From Taxillus chinensis (Eukaryota; Streptophyta; Magnoliopsida; Santalales; Loranthaceae), in NCBI GenBank assembly GCA_023512835.1, contig CM042085.1:8850062-8914061 (forward strand): a stretch of 64,000 nt of DNA. Direction: 5' to 3'. Below are positions 35,743-48,816 of this stretch, in pieces. The notes below the pieces were generated by a model that saw only the letters and a program-made list of their open reading frames with translations, made no database searches and was not told the origin of the DNA. The position numbers were made by a program, and so were the translations under genes. Numbering within the stretch: the first letter of the stretch is position 1; every line of letters starts with the position of its first letter.

Positions 35743-38700
35743 TGCACGTTTGACTAACGCAAGTTATTTTTACTATTTTAGAATTTTACCTTTATTTGGA
35801 AACTTTTGATTAAAAATGTTGTTCATTTATTCGCAGGGCCGTAAAATAATTAAGTATTTGTGAAAATATTATACGGCGAACTACTGAATTTTTAATTCGT
35901 GTTTTACAAAAAAATATTAAAAAATCATGATTGTTAGTTTTAAAAAATCATGATTCATCGTAGTGGCTTTTTTTTTTTTTTTTTAGCTGGGTGTGTATCA
36001 GTGTATCCTTGACCAAAAAGTTGTGTCCGGCAGTTCATGAAAATAATTAAAGTTATTTCAACACGATTTTACTTAATTTTTAGTTATAATTACATAGAGA
36101 CATTTTGAATTAGATTATTTTTTCAAATTTAATCACATGAATAAATTATTCCTATATTATATATAAAAACTAGAAACCCAGCAGCTTATTTAAAAAAAAC
36201 TCAATTATTCACGCGAAATATACCTTTGGTAGCTCCATGTTAATACATATAAAATAACAAAGTTTTTCCAATTTTTATAATTTTCTCACCAAAGCACGTT
36301 TTTAACATTTGAATCGAATAGAAATATTCTTGCTATGGAAATAATTTTTTTCAGCAGGCGCCTTTCCCTTTCTCTCGTTGGCCCTTGCACATACCAAGCA
36401 ATCCAATAGTTTTTATCCGATTTTTGTTTTCATTCTTTTACCTAAAAAATGATTTTCATTTGAAGTGTCAGAAACATAGCTTTGGAATTTAAATGTGCCT
36501 CGTTGGATTGAATAAATGATTCAAAGCTTTAGTCAATACATTGAATAAATGATTTAGTCATCCTTATACAAATGAATCAAAGCTAAAACTGTTCTCTAAT
36601 GAATACAAGGTAAGAAAAATAGTGTACTTGTATTTCAATCATCAAAAGCTAAATTTAACATACTAAAGAAAAGAAAAGTTAAGTTTCACAATGAGTTAAG
36701 AGATGTCCATTTCTAAACTCATATATATTCCAATCCGTCCTTATCTGACTTTAAAGGTTAAACCTGTAATTAAGTAAAAAAATTCTTAATAGATTTGGGC
36801 CATAGGAAATTTGGCTCTAGGACACAAACCAACCAAGTGTTACACAAACCAAGAGAAAGAATTCCATCATTTTGCGGATGAATTTCCAGATCCGGTGCCA
36901 TGAGAACCATGAGGCATCAAAGATATCCATCACCTGTTTCCACCCCATACTTTGCCAATAACCTCCGTTTGATTGCCGACCAGCATCTCTAAAAGGCCAT
37001 AAGTGCATCCTCAATGGGAGCCAGATTTGAGGGTTCACAAATTAAAAATGTCCATATTTGAAGGGTGAATGTACATGAATGGTTATATAAGTAGGATGAA
37101 ACTAATTACCCTTAATGGCTTCTTAAAAAATGAAAAGCTGATTTTAACGGATATTTGTTTGAAAGGTAAGACACTAACATAGTTTCAAATGGCGAGCCTA
37201 TAAGGGCATGTTTGGTTAGGTATTTTGTGTTTCGTTTTCAAAATGTAATAGTTGTTTTTAGGTAAAAAAAATGAAAATTGAAAACAACAAAAACTTGTTT
37301 TCATTTTTTCACAGAATTGGAGGACAACAGGTTATTTTTGCCCTATGTTTTTTATACGAGCCAGCACACATTTTTAAAACGTCCGTTTCTCAAAAACAAC
37401 TGCCTTAATTCTGATGACACAAGGTTAGGGTTATCTTTAGTGATTGTAATTAAATTTTATTAGCTAAAATAATAAATAACTAAATTAATATAATTTTATC
37501 TAACATTATTTTCATCAGACATTTATGTTTATTCTTTAATTTTATTTTATCCAATTTACTCTTATCGTATATCTTCTCCAAATCTTTAATTACAAATTTA
37601 TTGTTATCGTTTTAAATCCTCGTGAGTTAACCTTTTTGGCACAAACAACAAGCGAACCCGATCCCCACTCAGTTCTGATTCGCTAGCTGCTTCCGTGAAT
37701 CTTTGATACGTCACAGACAGTTGTTTCTGGTGGGCTAAGTGCTCTCACGGCCGCTCACCCTGCAAGGGCTCGAGCTGATCACATTTTCTCGTACTTCCCT
37801 TGATTGGTGACAGCGTTATGCATGCCATTTCTGTATTAATGCATTCAATAATTTTGCACCCAGCGGTAGGTTCCTAAATCTACATTTGTTATGACTAGTT
37901 TCCTGTTTTTTGTTTGTTTTTGTTGTTGTTTTTGTTTGTGTACTCAGTCAGGGCTTTGTCACGTCCAAAGTAACCTTTTAGAATAATATTCAAAGTGATT
38001 CCAGAAGTATGTCAATAATCACATAATGTTCTAACACCTGTATTTAGGTGATAATTAATTTAGGGGTTGACAATTGAAGCCTAAGCTCTTTTTACCAAAG
38101 TGGACAATGTTTTAACAACCTGTTGTGTATTTGCTGTGCTCTATGTTTTATCAACAGAGTTAAATAAGGTTCATTCTAGCGATGGTATTCCAGTTGATGT
38201 AAACTTTGGCTCGATACTTAATGTAAAAGTAATCGAACTTCCAAATTTAAATCTAAGATGACGCTTCATTAGATTTTTTTTTCTCAAATCAACGGAAGTA
38301 TGGTTGTTTAATGATGGGCATGAGGATCATGCATGGAGACAATTGAACCTAGATGGGCCGTACTAAAATTTAGATCGTGACATTTTGTGGGAGAAAATTT
38401 TATCAGAAAAACATTAGTGATTCTAGGGTATAGACATTTTAAATTTTTACGCAATAAAAAGATATCTGGCCTTGATATTTGGCGAAATGCCACTATGCCA
38501 GTATCAGTTGTGCACAGTTCAAGCAAAAAATATGAGGTGCTCGAATGGCTTGTTTTGTTTTTCTTTTTGGTCTGGTTTTGCTGTACAATTTTTGCAGAAT
38601 TAAAATTTAATTTTGATTATCTTTCCAACACCTGTTTCTTATGTCTTGTTAACCTTTGATATCGCCTTTTCCCTGTCTTTATAGTGACTCAATATATTGT

Positions 38701-39183
38701 TCTTCATGCATGGCTCAGGTGGCCATAAATTTCACATGCATTTTTAAGTTTCACAGAGTGGGGTGAGTTTGTGTACTATATTTCCGTACTTTAGATTGAT
38801 CTGTTTATCGTTTCTGCCGGGAAATTCATAGAAATGGTGTAGGTTACAAAGAAGGTGGTAATGTTCAGCCAGAGGATAATTCAATAAGAATTACGAAGAG
38901 AATCTGAATTTAGATTTTCGCCCCTCTGTATTGTTTTAGAGTTTAATATTATCGTGAAATGGTTAAGTAAAGTTGAATCTGACCTGATGGAACTTAATTG
39001 AAGCATGACACCCTTGACAGTAAAACTTCTGCAGATTATGCAAACTGTGTTGCAACTTTACTTACAGAACATGGTTGACTGCTTAATATTATTTATTATA
39101 ATAAACCTGTTTTCCTGAAATATAGGCAGCAAGAACCGTATCATGGTTTAAAGATTTTTCCTTTTTTATTTACCTCGGTGCAG
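35743..39183. other. intergenic DNA, no gene recognised
   Basis: Mostly AT-rich. A - strand open frame at 36817-37038 (rich in Trp and hydrophobic residues, with GWKQVMDIFDASWFSWHR) looks coding-like but matches no family I know. The segment 37640-37900 is less AT-rich and might be an exon or leader relic of the downstream Rab pseudogene, which I could not show. Confidence 0.4.
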
Positions 39184-39843
39184 GTGTGGGGAAGAGTTGC
39201 CTTCTTTTGCGTTTCTCTGATGGTTCCTTCACAACTAGCTTTATCACTACCATTGGGTTTGTTCTCTTATTTTTAGATAATTCGAAACACCTAGTAGATT
39301 GTGTTGAATTGCTTTGTACCAGAGAGATATTCGTTCTTATGCAGCATAGATTTTAAGATCAGAATAATTGAGCTCGATGGAAAACGTTAACAAACACATC
39401 TTAAAGACCTTCACTTATAAGGCTGTGCCATCGTCAAAAGGCCAAGCCCTTGCTGATGAGTAGACATCATTTTTGAAACGTTGAGTGTAACAAGTTGTTT
39501 TCCAATTTAATTCGCTACTCTCCTACATATTTGTTTATTTAGATTGAGAGGTGTTGGGTCCCACAGAGTGCAAAGAGTCAAAGACAAATCTCAATGTAGA
39601 GCAAGTTTTCTTTAACATAGTAAGAGACATAAAACAATTGCGGGGGACAATTCCAGAGCTGAGGTAACTTGAATTACTTCATAAATGAAGAAACAAACAT
39701 ACACCCGGTTCAATTTCATTAGTTCACTATGGTTGAAGTGTTCTTTTGTATTTTTGCAGCCTGCAGCTATCAAAATTAATCAGCCAGGCCAGTGAGCGGA
39801 GGCTAGTCAAGTTGCCCAAAGATCAGCATGCTGCAGTTCCTGA
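39184..39843 (+). pseudogene. RabE/Rab8-type small GTPase, exon relics
   Basis: Five separated fragments match successive parts of a plant RabE GTPase: 39184-39256 (P-loop exon, [19 protein letters not shown]), 39345-39386 ([14 protein letters not shown]), 39419-39480 (KAVPSSKGQALADE), 39567-39663 (KTNLNVEQVFFNIVRDIKQ) and 39760-39843 (AIKINQPGQ.. to RSACCSS and stop). Several fragments still have GT or AG at their edges, so this is a duplicated gene and not a processed copy. It is dead. The exons with WDTAGQE, the effector loop and NKAD are missing, there is a stop after ALADE, and a TGA interrupts the last exon. A RabE would control post-Golgi vesicle traffic, and the CC near the end is the prenylation site. 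Confidence 0.88.
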
Positions 39844-40395
39844 GAACACACTTAGATCATTACATGTCCCCTCCCACTGTCCAATTGACATGAAACGGCG
39901 TGCAGAGAAGCTGTGTTTGGTTTCCGTCATTCCGTGGGCAATCTTTGTTGTGTTGTGCGTGATCATTACATGTCCCCTCCCACTTATTTATTTATTTATC
40001 TAAATATAGATGGAAATCTTTGTTGTGCGATGTTAATGAATGTCAAGACATTATATCACCCATTATAGCATCAGGGCTGAAAAGAATGATAAAATCTCAA
40101 ATCATATCATCCACAACAAATAATGTATTCTGAAATTATATCCACCACAGGCAGTGGCAATACCGATTATATAATCTGAAACTAAAACCCCTGGTAAATA
40201 GCCGGTGCTGCAACTACCAACCTAACGAATTACAAAGCATCAGAACAAATGATTCCAAAGCTCAGACCCAAACTTTACATGTACTACCTGTGTACAACAG
40301 ATAACGTCAACGTGCATAATTTACTAAAAATAAGCATCTACTTCTATACACATCCGAGGGTTTAATGAATGGTACATGTTGATTAAGAATTGGAT
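39844..40395. other. spacer and 3' UTR of the TDBD gene
   Basis: A 24-base direct duplication, containing GATCATTACATGTCCC, lies near 39854 and 39960. The part to the right is the likely 3' UTR of the following - strand gene. Confidence 0.5.
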
Positions 40396-42028
40396 TCAAA
40401 GGTTGAGCTCATCCTTTCCATAGATTCGCTGAAGTTCACGAGTTGCTGCTTGGAAGGACTCTGAAAATAGATTAGAATGTGATTCTGTGGGTATAAAGTA
40501 TCCCAACACAGCAGTAAAAGCTATAATAATATTTGACATTACCTTTCCAAATGCGAAATGCTTTTTGGTTGATGGGTGCACCAAAAACAGTTTGAATTGT
40601 GTCAAACAACTTGCTCTCAGGGGTACCCTTTAACTCTTGCACTATCTGATAGATTGTTTTCCCGTTCTCAAAATATATGTGATTGTTGGGGTGTTTTGAT
40701 TTGCAATTGGCATGGCGCTCAAACTCATAAGCATTCAGTGCCTAAAACATAAAACCATTATATTCATAAGATAATCAAAAGAAGCAACCAATGGGCCATT
40801 TTGTCATCAAATTGATGTGGAGGTTCACCTATAACAAAGCCAGAAACTAATTGATAATGTACCTTGGAGAAATTGCACGATTTACAGCCACAAAGATAGC
40901 CAGAACCTTTAATGATACCTCGCAGCTCCTAGCGGCAAGAAAAGAAAATCATATTTTTCAAAACAAAATCTTTGATAATCATGCATGGATATGGAAATAG
41001 CTGAAATCTACCTGCCGTTGCAAAGAGACATACTTAACAGGAACGCCATCAAGCATACCAGTTGATAGCAAACTTTTGACATTTGAAGGAAAACTGTTTG
41101 GAGCTTCTTTCTTTGATACTTTCGGCTCTGGTTTTTTCTTGGAATCTGGTCCTGATTTGGCATTACGAGCAGGCCTTGCAACTGCATTAGCCTCAGGTGA
41201 ATGCAATTCTTTTTCGCTGCTCATTTCTGACATTTGAACCGAAGATTGATTAGTTAAAAAATCATAACTGCCACTCAGGCCAGACAGCGGTATGCTAGGA
41301 TCATCATGAAAACAACTGAAGGATATGGTACTGTTGTCCCCTGCATAAGAGTGATCCATAGGCAATGTGTCGTCATCTCTTTTGTTGAAGGCAGGTCCTA
41401 CAGATTTGACATAGCTGTCTCCGCTGTTGCTATAGGTATGACCCAACAATGAGAGAGAAGCCGGTCCTCTTGATATTAAACTAGCAGCTTCCTTGTTGCA
41501 GCTATGCTGTTTGGGAGAATGCACATACTTGTTTGAGCTAGGGCCCTTAACCTGGTTGACTTTAACTTTCCTAATTCCACCATAGCTGAGAAATATTTCA
41601 GGATCTTCCGAGGCATGAGATATAGACAAGCCCTCTGATGGATCATTTCCAAACTGCTCATCAATGTGTTTTATTCTGAGATTCATGCTATCATCTCCAA
41701 CAGGAGAAATGCTATTTTCAGAGAAATTGACAGACCTTGCTGTTCCAGTTCCAAATAGCCTATCAATGAATTGGTTTGGAACCTGGTGGAATGTGGAAGT
41801 GTTATCCCATAAAGGAATACTTAAATTTGGAACTTCAGAAGGAGTCAAATTCGAATCCAAGCTCTGAACAGCCTGCTTCTTGTTGGAAAACAGCTCTGAT
41901 TCAGTGGAATCAACAATCCATTGGTTGGGACGCTTTGAATCAATTGTTGAAGGGTTATTAAATGCAGCATCTCCGTCATTCAAATGTTCAATATCTTTTG
42001 CTATCCAAAAATCCTTATCCTGGAAAGA
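40396..42028 (-). CDS. protein with Tify-domain-binding (TDBD/Jas-like) domain
   Basis: Four coding exons are visible with consistent phases: 41012-42028, 40863-40928, 40543-40741 and 40396-40460, giving about 448 residues from SFQDKDFWIAK to GKDELNL. The first 280 residues are low-complexity and Ser-rich, followed by a basic stretch (SGPDSKKKPEPKVSKKE). The conserved C-terminal domain runs from SNVKSLLSTGMLDGVPVKYV through GIIKGSGYLCGCKSCNFSK to HPNNHIYFENGKTIYQIV. This is the Tify-domain-binding domain found in plant nuclear proteins and some PHD-finger proteins, so a nuclear regulatory role is likely but unproven. The start codon must lie in a further upstream exon (42029-42700), which I could not fix, because no ATG opens the first visible exon. 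Two G-boxes lie upstream. Confidence 0.88.
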
Positions 42029-42700
42029 CTGTTAACAGATATTTATCAGTTGCATTCCCAACAGAAGTTAATAAAAGCTGATCATAAGTAGTGGTCAGTC
42101 ATTCCACTTGATAGCGATACATCACCATTGGTCCCCATCCAAGTTGCATATTTTGAGAACTACAATATTTATTACAGAATTAAACTGCAAGAAAATCTCA
42201 AAAATCTGGAATACAATGCTACAGTAGTACTAACAAGCATAGAATTGCAAATTTTAAACGTACCATTCAGCCCTCCCCAACTCAGCAGACCGAGCAAATG
42301 AAATCCAACAACTGAACAAAAACATGCAAATCAAACCACATCACGATTGAAAACAAATAACACAAGATCCTCCAACAATGCATATCGATCGCAAAAACAA
42401 ATAAATAATAAAAAATAAATCAAAACCTAACAGTTGAGCCAAATTTTCAACCCAACTCAATTCAAATGTGTTCTAAACTTGTAATCACTAGACCACAGCA
42501 TGGAGCAAGGAACCCTAAAAACGGAGAATCAAGTAAGAGATTTTCAAAGCCCCGCACCTTCCGATTAGGAGACCAGAATAATTAGTCGGAGCATCCGATC
42601 GACCGTACGATCCGCTGAAACTTCCGGCAAAGAGAGGTGGCAGCGACCGGCCGGAGATTCAGCGTCCGGGTTGCGTGGGAGGGTCAGGGTCTGTCTGAGT
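42029..42700 (-). other. first intron(s) and 5' UTR of the TDBD gene
   Basis: The region near 42550-42700 is GC-richer and has the character of a 5' UTR exon on the - strand, with a possible donor (GGAAG|GTGCGG) near 42556. The ATG-containing exon is probably between here and 42028. Confidence 0.45.
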
Positions 42701-42770
42701 GGCAGCGAGGAACACTCGATTTTTTCTCACGAATAAAATAAACTATATTCTGCACTTATAACATCTTGTC

Positions 42771-42840
42771 CTACACGTGTACATCTCATTCTCGGATTTT
42801 GTAACATCGCCGATGAACATATCCTGTCCTACACGTGTCA
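42771..42840. promoter_or_regulatory. two G-boxes in a duplicated block upstream of the TDBD gene
   Basis: TGTCCTACACGTGT occurs twice, with CACGTG at 42774-42779 and 42832-42837. G-boxes (ACACGTGT, also ABRE-like) bind plant bZIP and bHLH factors. The 58-base spacing and the shared flanks suggest a small local duplication. Confidence 0.6.
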
Positions 42841-44464
42841 AACCTAGGTCTATCTAGGCCGTGTAGATCTTATTATCGAGATTTAACTGTGTCCAATTAT
42901 ATTGCATAATCGGACAGGCGTGGTCGCTGATGGAGGGGTTCCGATCTTGTCCCTGATTAGCGATATATATATATATATAAAACTATATTTAAATTATTTT
43001 TTATTTTTTCATGTAAATATATATCACAATAATTTTTTAAAATTATTTTATATCATTAAAATAATATTTTATATAATTTAATATAAAATAAAAGTAAAAG
43101 TTATGAAAAAGTAAATATGAAATATAAAAGAAATTATATATATAATTTAATAATTAGATTGAGTTAATAGTATTTTTTTAATATATTAGAAAAATACTGT
43201 ATAAATCATATAGAAAAAGTTAAATATAAAATTTCGGTGTCAAACTGATTTTATGACTTTTTTTTTCATAAATAAAGAAAAATAGACTTTATAATGAATT
43301 TGTTACTAATGCTTTAATGTATGAATTGTATTATAAGTTTATTTGGTAAGATGATATTATTTTTAAAAATATAATTATTTTTAAAGATAGTAATATATGA
43401 GCGGTGAGAATTCATTTGGTCAATAATTTTTTAAAAATAGTCCTATTTTATATTTTGTGTTATACTTGTAAATTATTTGATACACTCGATAGTTAACTCG
43501 ATATCTGGTTTGATTAAGATCGAATTGACATTAAGTTTGATATTGATGAAGCTCACCCAATTAGCTAGTGATACACACCCGACCGTTCGATTCTATTGTA
43601 GGTTTGAGTCGTTAAATCGAATTTGTTTAACGCTTGCTTGACTTGTTTAAAAAATTATAATTATAGAAAAACTAAAAAATAAACAAAAGTTATTGGTTTT
43701 TTCAAATTTAAAATTAAATTTATAAAAAAGTTAATTAAAATATTATTATTTGATAAAAAGTATAAAATAATATTTAATATAATTTGTAGATGTGAATATG
43801 TGATCAGTAAAATGAATTTTTTTAAATGAATATTAGTATATCTCATCACATGAGCACTATACACACACCCAATATGTGCATCGTCGCCCCTTCTCCCCAA
43901 CTTATCAAAATCATATTATAAATCACCTATTTTTCTTCAAAGTATTTACGTAGTCTTGCCAATCTATCTTGAATGGCTATTGTTTACACCAATGGCGTTA
44001 ATATGCATATTGTGTTGTTGGTTTGCACCCAACGGTCATCGATATGCACCGAGCGACCAATGATTTGCATCCAACGTTGTTGATATGCACCCAACCATCA
44101 ATCTGCATTAAACATTGCCATATGCACCCAATGTTTGAACCCAATCTCAACCACAATCATCTAACCAACCCTTGTCAAGCCATCTCACCATCGATCCACG
44201 ATGTTAGCACACCATTTAAAATATGAATATCATTTGGTCTCCACACAAGATTTGAGGAGCTTGCGAGGTTACCAAAATGAACATAACGTTATCTATTGAT
44301 CATCAGGCTTTTGATCGCAAAGTTGGAGGTATGGAATATTGGATGGAAACTATGTTGCACACTTTATAGATTGATCCATCACGTTTTCTTATAGCTAGGG
44401 TATTAGGATATTATTTGTTGATGATAAAAGAAGGAAATTGGGACAATAAAATGGATCAGAGAGG
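42841..44464. other. AT-rich spacer
   Basis: No gene is recognised. A TA run lies near 42964. The stretch 43440-43650 resembles a degraded MITE by its self-complementary ACTCGAT/ATCGAGT-like words, without clear ends. Confidence 0.4.
44000..44135. repeat. degenerate ATATGCACCCAAC minisatellite
   Basis: Five irregular repeats of GATATGCACCCAAC-like text at about 20-40 base spacing, within AT-rich spacer. Confidence 0.55.
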
Positions 44465-44469
44465 GTATG

Positions 44470-44851
44470 TGTTAGGAAATTACGCAAAATTTCCTTATTG
44501 CTAGATTTGTAAGGATCGAAAATGCAAAGAAAAAATGACACACAAATTGATAACGAGTTCGGCCAATTTTGCCTACGTCTCGAGGCTTGCAAATCTTTTA
44601 CTAGGAAAGAAAAATTACAAAGCTTACAACCCACATTCAAGAATTCTCACCTAATTCTTTCGGTTCTCAATTTCTCTCTGCACCAATGAGATACAATTTT
44701 GAATGATTTGAATGTCTTATGAGTTGCCCTTTTATAGGTTATAGAACTTTATCTCATCCACCCATTTGTTTCCAAATAACGAGAGGTCAACATCATTCTT
44801 TAATTTCAACCATATATTTTTTTGTCTTTTCTTTAAAACAATGCAGTAACA
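44470..44851 (-). repeat. 3' LTR of the copia element
   Basis: A 382-base terminal repeat that starts TGTTAGGAAATTACGC and ends GCAGTAACA on the + strand. It differs from the other LTR mostly by single-base gains and losses. Confidence 0.95.
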
Positions 44852-47800
44852 ATCTTCCACTTGAAACTTGATTTTAATTTGTCTTCACATCTCAATCAAT
44901 GCAAGCAACCTTTCATAGTTTATTACTCAGTAGTAGACCAACCGAAGTTGAGCACAACTTCGTTTATCAATAGTCACCACTTTTTGTGAACATATCTGGG
45001 TTCCTGCTTCTTGAATTTTCTTCGGTGTTAACATCTCATCTTCAAGTAGAGTCCTAACAAAGTGATATCGAAGATCAATATGTTTTGTTTTGGAGTGAAA
45101 TACGAATTCTTTCCGGATGTATCGCATTCTGATCGTCACTATATAGAAGACTCTTTTCTTGGATAAATCCCTTTTCTGTTAATAATCATTGAAGCCATAT
45201 TAATTCTTTAATGGCTTGTTATTGCTACATATTCGGCTTTGGTGGATAAAGCAACAATCTTTTGTATTTGCGATATCCAACTAATTCTTGTTGTTCCAAC
45301 GTGAATATATAACCAATGGTGCTTCTTGGTGATCAACTTCACTGCAAAGTTTGCATCTACATAGCCTTGTAGTTTAACTTCTCCTTTACCAAAGTACAAA
45401 CACCTTTTCTTCGCCTCGTAGATACCTCAAAATCCACTTAACCGCTTCCCAATGAGCTTTTCTGGATTTGACATAAATCTACTTACAACTCCCACTGCAT
45501 GGGCAATGTCCGGCCTAGTATGCGACCATTGCGTACATCAAACTTCCAATAGGCGAGGCATAAGGGACCTTAGCCATTAGATCTTTCTCTTCCTATGTCT
45601 AAGGACCGATCCTTGGATAGGCGAAAGTGACTAGCCAAGGGTGTGCTAAGCTGGCATCACCCATATTGAATCTCTGTAAAACACGGTTAATGTAATCTTA
45701 GATAACTGCAAGAAACCTCTTTGCTTATCTCTCGTGATTTGCATTCCAAGAATCTTCTTTCTTTGGACCCAAGTCTTTCATGTCAAACTCTTTTGATAAT
45801 TGCTGCTTCAATGATCTAATATCATCCATGTCTGATCCTCGCTATTAACATATCATCAACATAAAGTAATAAAATGATATAGCTAGACTTATATTTCTTG
45901 AAGAAGCAACGTTGGCGTTACACTTCCGGAATCCTTCCTTGTTCATGAATCCATCGAACTTTTTGTACCTGTCTTGGGGCTTGTTTCAAACCATACGGGA
46001 CTCTTTTTAAGTCTACACACCATGTTCTTCTTCCCTTTTTATGAAAAACTTTCGGGTTGGTACATGTATATTTCTTCATCCAAGTCTCCATGAAGAAATG
46101 TAGTCTTCACGTCCAATTGTTCAAGATGAAGATCTTCAATGGCAACAATACTCAATGCTTGATCTCGATAGTATTAAGCTTTACAACAGGAGAAAAAATG
46201 TCAGGGTAGTCAACTCCTTCCTTTTGCTAGAATCCTTTGACAACTAGTCGGGCCTTATATCTTTTAGAACCATCATGTTCTTCTTTTACCCGATACACCC
46301 ATTTATTGTGAAGTGCCTTCTTCCCACGGGTAACTCATCTAGTTCTCATGTCCGATTAGAGATTAAAGACTTCATCTCGTCTTTCATAGCAAGCTCCCAC
46401 TTACTAACGCATCTTTAGTCGACAAGCTTCATCAAAACATTCGGGTTCTCCTCCGTCGGTAGCAACAAATAGTTCATATATTTCCTATTAGGCACATGAG
46501 GTCGAGAAGACCTTCTTAATATAGAACTGGAGAAGAGGATTTGGTCCGTCAAGATGTTACTCATTATTTTGTTCAATTGATTTCTCCATTTGAGGACTTT
46601 CAATAAGAGGACTATCCGGAACGTTGTCCACCTCTATGTACATTGGCTCACCTTGTACTAAGTTGTTGGCAACCATTTTATGTCCGTCTTTGTACATTAC
46701 CCTTTCATTGAAAATCACATCTCTTATGGATCACCTTATTATTTTCATCATCCCAAATGCGGTAGCCAAACTCATCCTCCCATAGCCGATGAGAGTGCAT
46801 TTCTTAGATTTTGGATCAAGCTTATTCTGCCTTGATCACTAATATGCACATATCTTCACAACCGAAAACTTTAAGATGTGAAAGTTTTACCTCTTTTCCG
46901 CTCCATACCTCTTCGGTATGTTATGCTCTAATGGTACCGATGGACTTCGGTTAATCAAGTAAGTTTGTATTGTATCTTCTTCCCAGACTTTGGCAATCCC
47001 GATTGAATACGTAGGCTTCAGCTCTTTCGGTCGATGTCCGATTAATACGCTCGCTATACCATTATGTTGAGGTGTACACAGTGCTTCTCTCCATTACGAT
47101 TCCATGCTCATAGCAGAACTTCTTGAATTTGGTGTCTTCGTATTCTCCACCATTGTCGATCTAAACTTTTTGATTTTGAGATTTGTCTCATTTTCAACCA
47201 TAGCTTTCCATCTCTGAAAGCATCAAACACTTCAGACTTATGTTTTAAAAGTAAACCCATACCTTCCGTGAGTGATCATCAATGAAAGTCACAAAGTAGT
47301 GTTTCCCACCAATGGATGGAGTAGTTGTTGGACCCCAAACATCAGAGTGAACAAGCTCTAATCTTTCTTGCTTGTTCTTCTTCTTGTTTTGAAAGCCGAC
47401 TCTTTTTTGCTTTCCAAGTATGCAATCTTTGCATATGTCGATCTCAACCGATGAAGTCCGGAAGTTTACCCTTTGAGTGCATAATCTTCATCCCTTTCTC
47501 ACTCATGTGACCAAGTCTTTGGTGCCATGATTGGGATTATCGTTTCCTTCAAAGAATCGTGATGGAACAACACGCGCCTTTGTCATGTAAAGAGTACCAC
47601 TCTTTTACCACGGCAACTGTCATTGCTCCCTTTGAGATCTTCCAATCATCACCATGGAAGATCGATCTTGTAGCCTCGCTGCCAATTGCCCTACTCGAGA
47701 TTAAGTTCTTTCTCAAGTCGTAATATGTCTAACATCATTTAGCTTCCAAACAGACCCATTTAACTTAATCTTCACTACACCTTTACCGATAATATCACAA

Positions 47801-47931
47801 GGTTGATCAATACCAAGATATACCTTTCAAGGTTTCCAGGGACATACCTCTTCGAAAAATTCTTTCGAGGTAGCATGAAATGATGCTCCGGTCTAATACC
47901 CAAGACTCCTTCTTGGTCTCCAAGGAGCATA

Positions 47932-48760
47932 TTAATGCGTCATCGTTTCTCGAAATAGTAGTGACATTAGCTTGTACCTTTGTCTCTTGGTCTTTCGGTG
48001 CACTCTTGCACTGATTTTTGTAGTGACCAATCTTTCCACAATTCCAATAGTTAATGTTCTTTGAGCTATGGGAATTGTTGGGATTCCTCGATTTGGACCT
48101 CCCATCTTTTGATCTGCCTCGATAGTTGAATTTGGCACGTCCATTTCCTTTGGTTGAATTTCTTCCCCTTGACTCTATATGCAATGTAGAGGTTGAAGAT
48201 TCACCGAGTCTCTTCGTCGGATCTCTTCACTAAGAACCAGATCCCGAACATCATTGAATTTTAACTTGTTGTTTCCCGATGAGCTACTCCACGACCATGG
48301 CGGTAGCATTCCAACTTTCGGTAGGAAGACAAAAGTATTAATGCGGTACCTCATCATTAAATCGATCTCAACTCGAACTCAATTGCGTTGTGACTATATT
48401 GAGTTCATTGAGATGTTGAGCTACCGATGCGCCTTCCGTCATTTGCAAATTGAATAATCGCCTCATTAGATGAACTTTGTTGGAGGCCGATGGCTTCTCA
48501 TACATATTGGAAAGAGCCTCCATAAGACCCGCCGTGGTCTTTTCCTTTGCTATATTGAAGGCAACATTGCGAGACAACGTCAATCGAATAACTCCGAGGG
48601 CTTGTTTGTCGAGAAGAGCCCGGTCTTCATCCTTCATGCCCTCCGGCTTCGTTTTTGAGAGGTTGATAAAGCTTTTTCCCGTACAATAATCTTCGATCTG
48701 CATCTTCCGGATCCAAAGTCCGCACCATCGAACTTTTCAATTTTCACCTTTCCTTCGTCT
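47932..48760 (-). pseudogene. copia gag remnant
   Basis: One long piece (48368-48703) carries the copia gag core with QALGVIRLTLSRNVAFNIA and MRRLFNLQMTEGASVAQHL. After a frameshift come an Arg/Ser-rich stretch and a zinc knuckle whose first Cys is replaced by Tyr (YWNCGKIGHYKNQC). The protease that follows lacks the intact Asp-Ser/Thr-Gly active site (it reads WVLDRSIIS). The gag would form the particle shell. As it stands it cannot be translated whole. Confidence 0.85.
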
Positions 48761-48816
48761 CTGCGGCCATTGCTCTCATACGAATCTAGCTTCCACCGAC
48801 TTGGCTCGATACCGGT

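Noticed and set aside
43400..43650. MITE between the TDBD gene and the copia
   Set aside because: Self-complementary words are present but no matching ends or target duplication could be defined.
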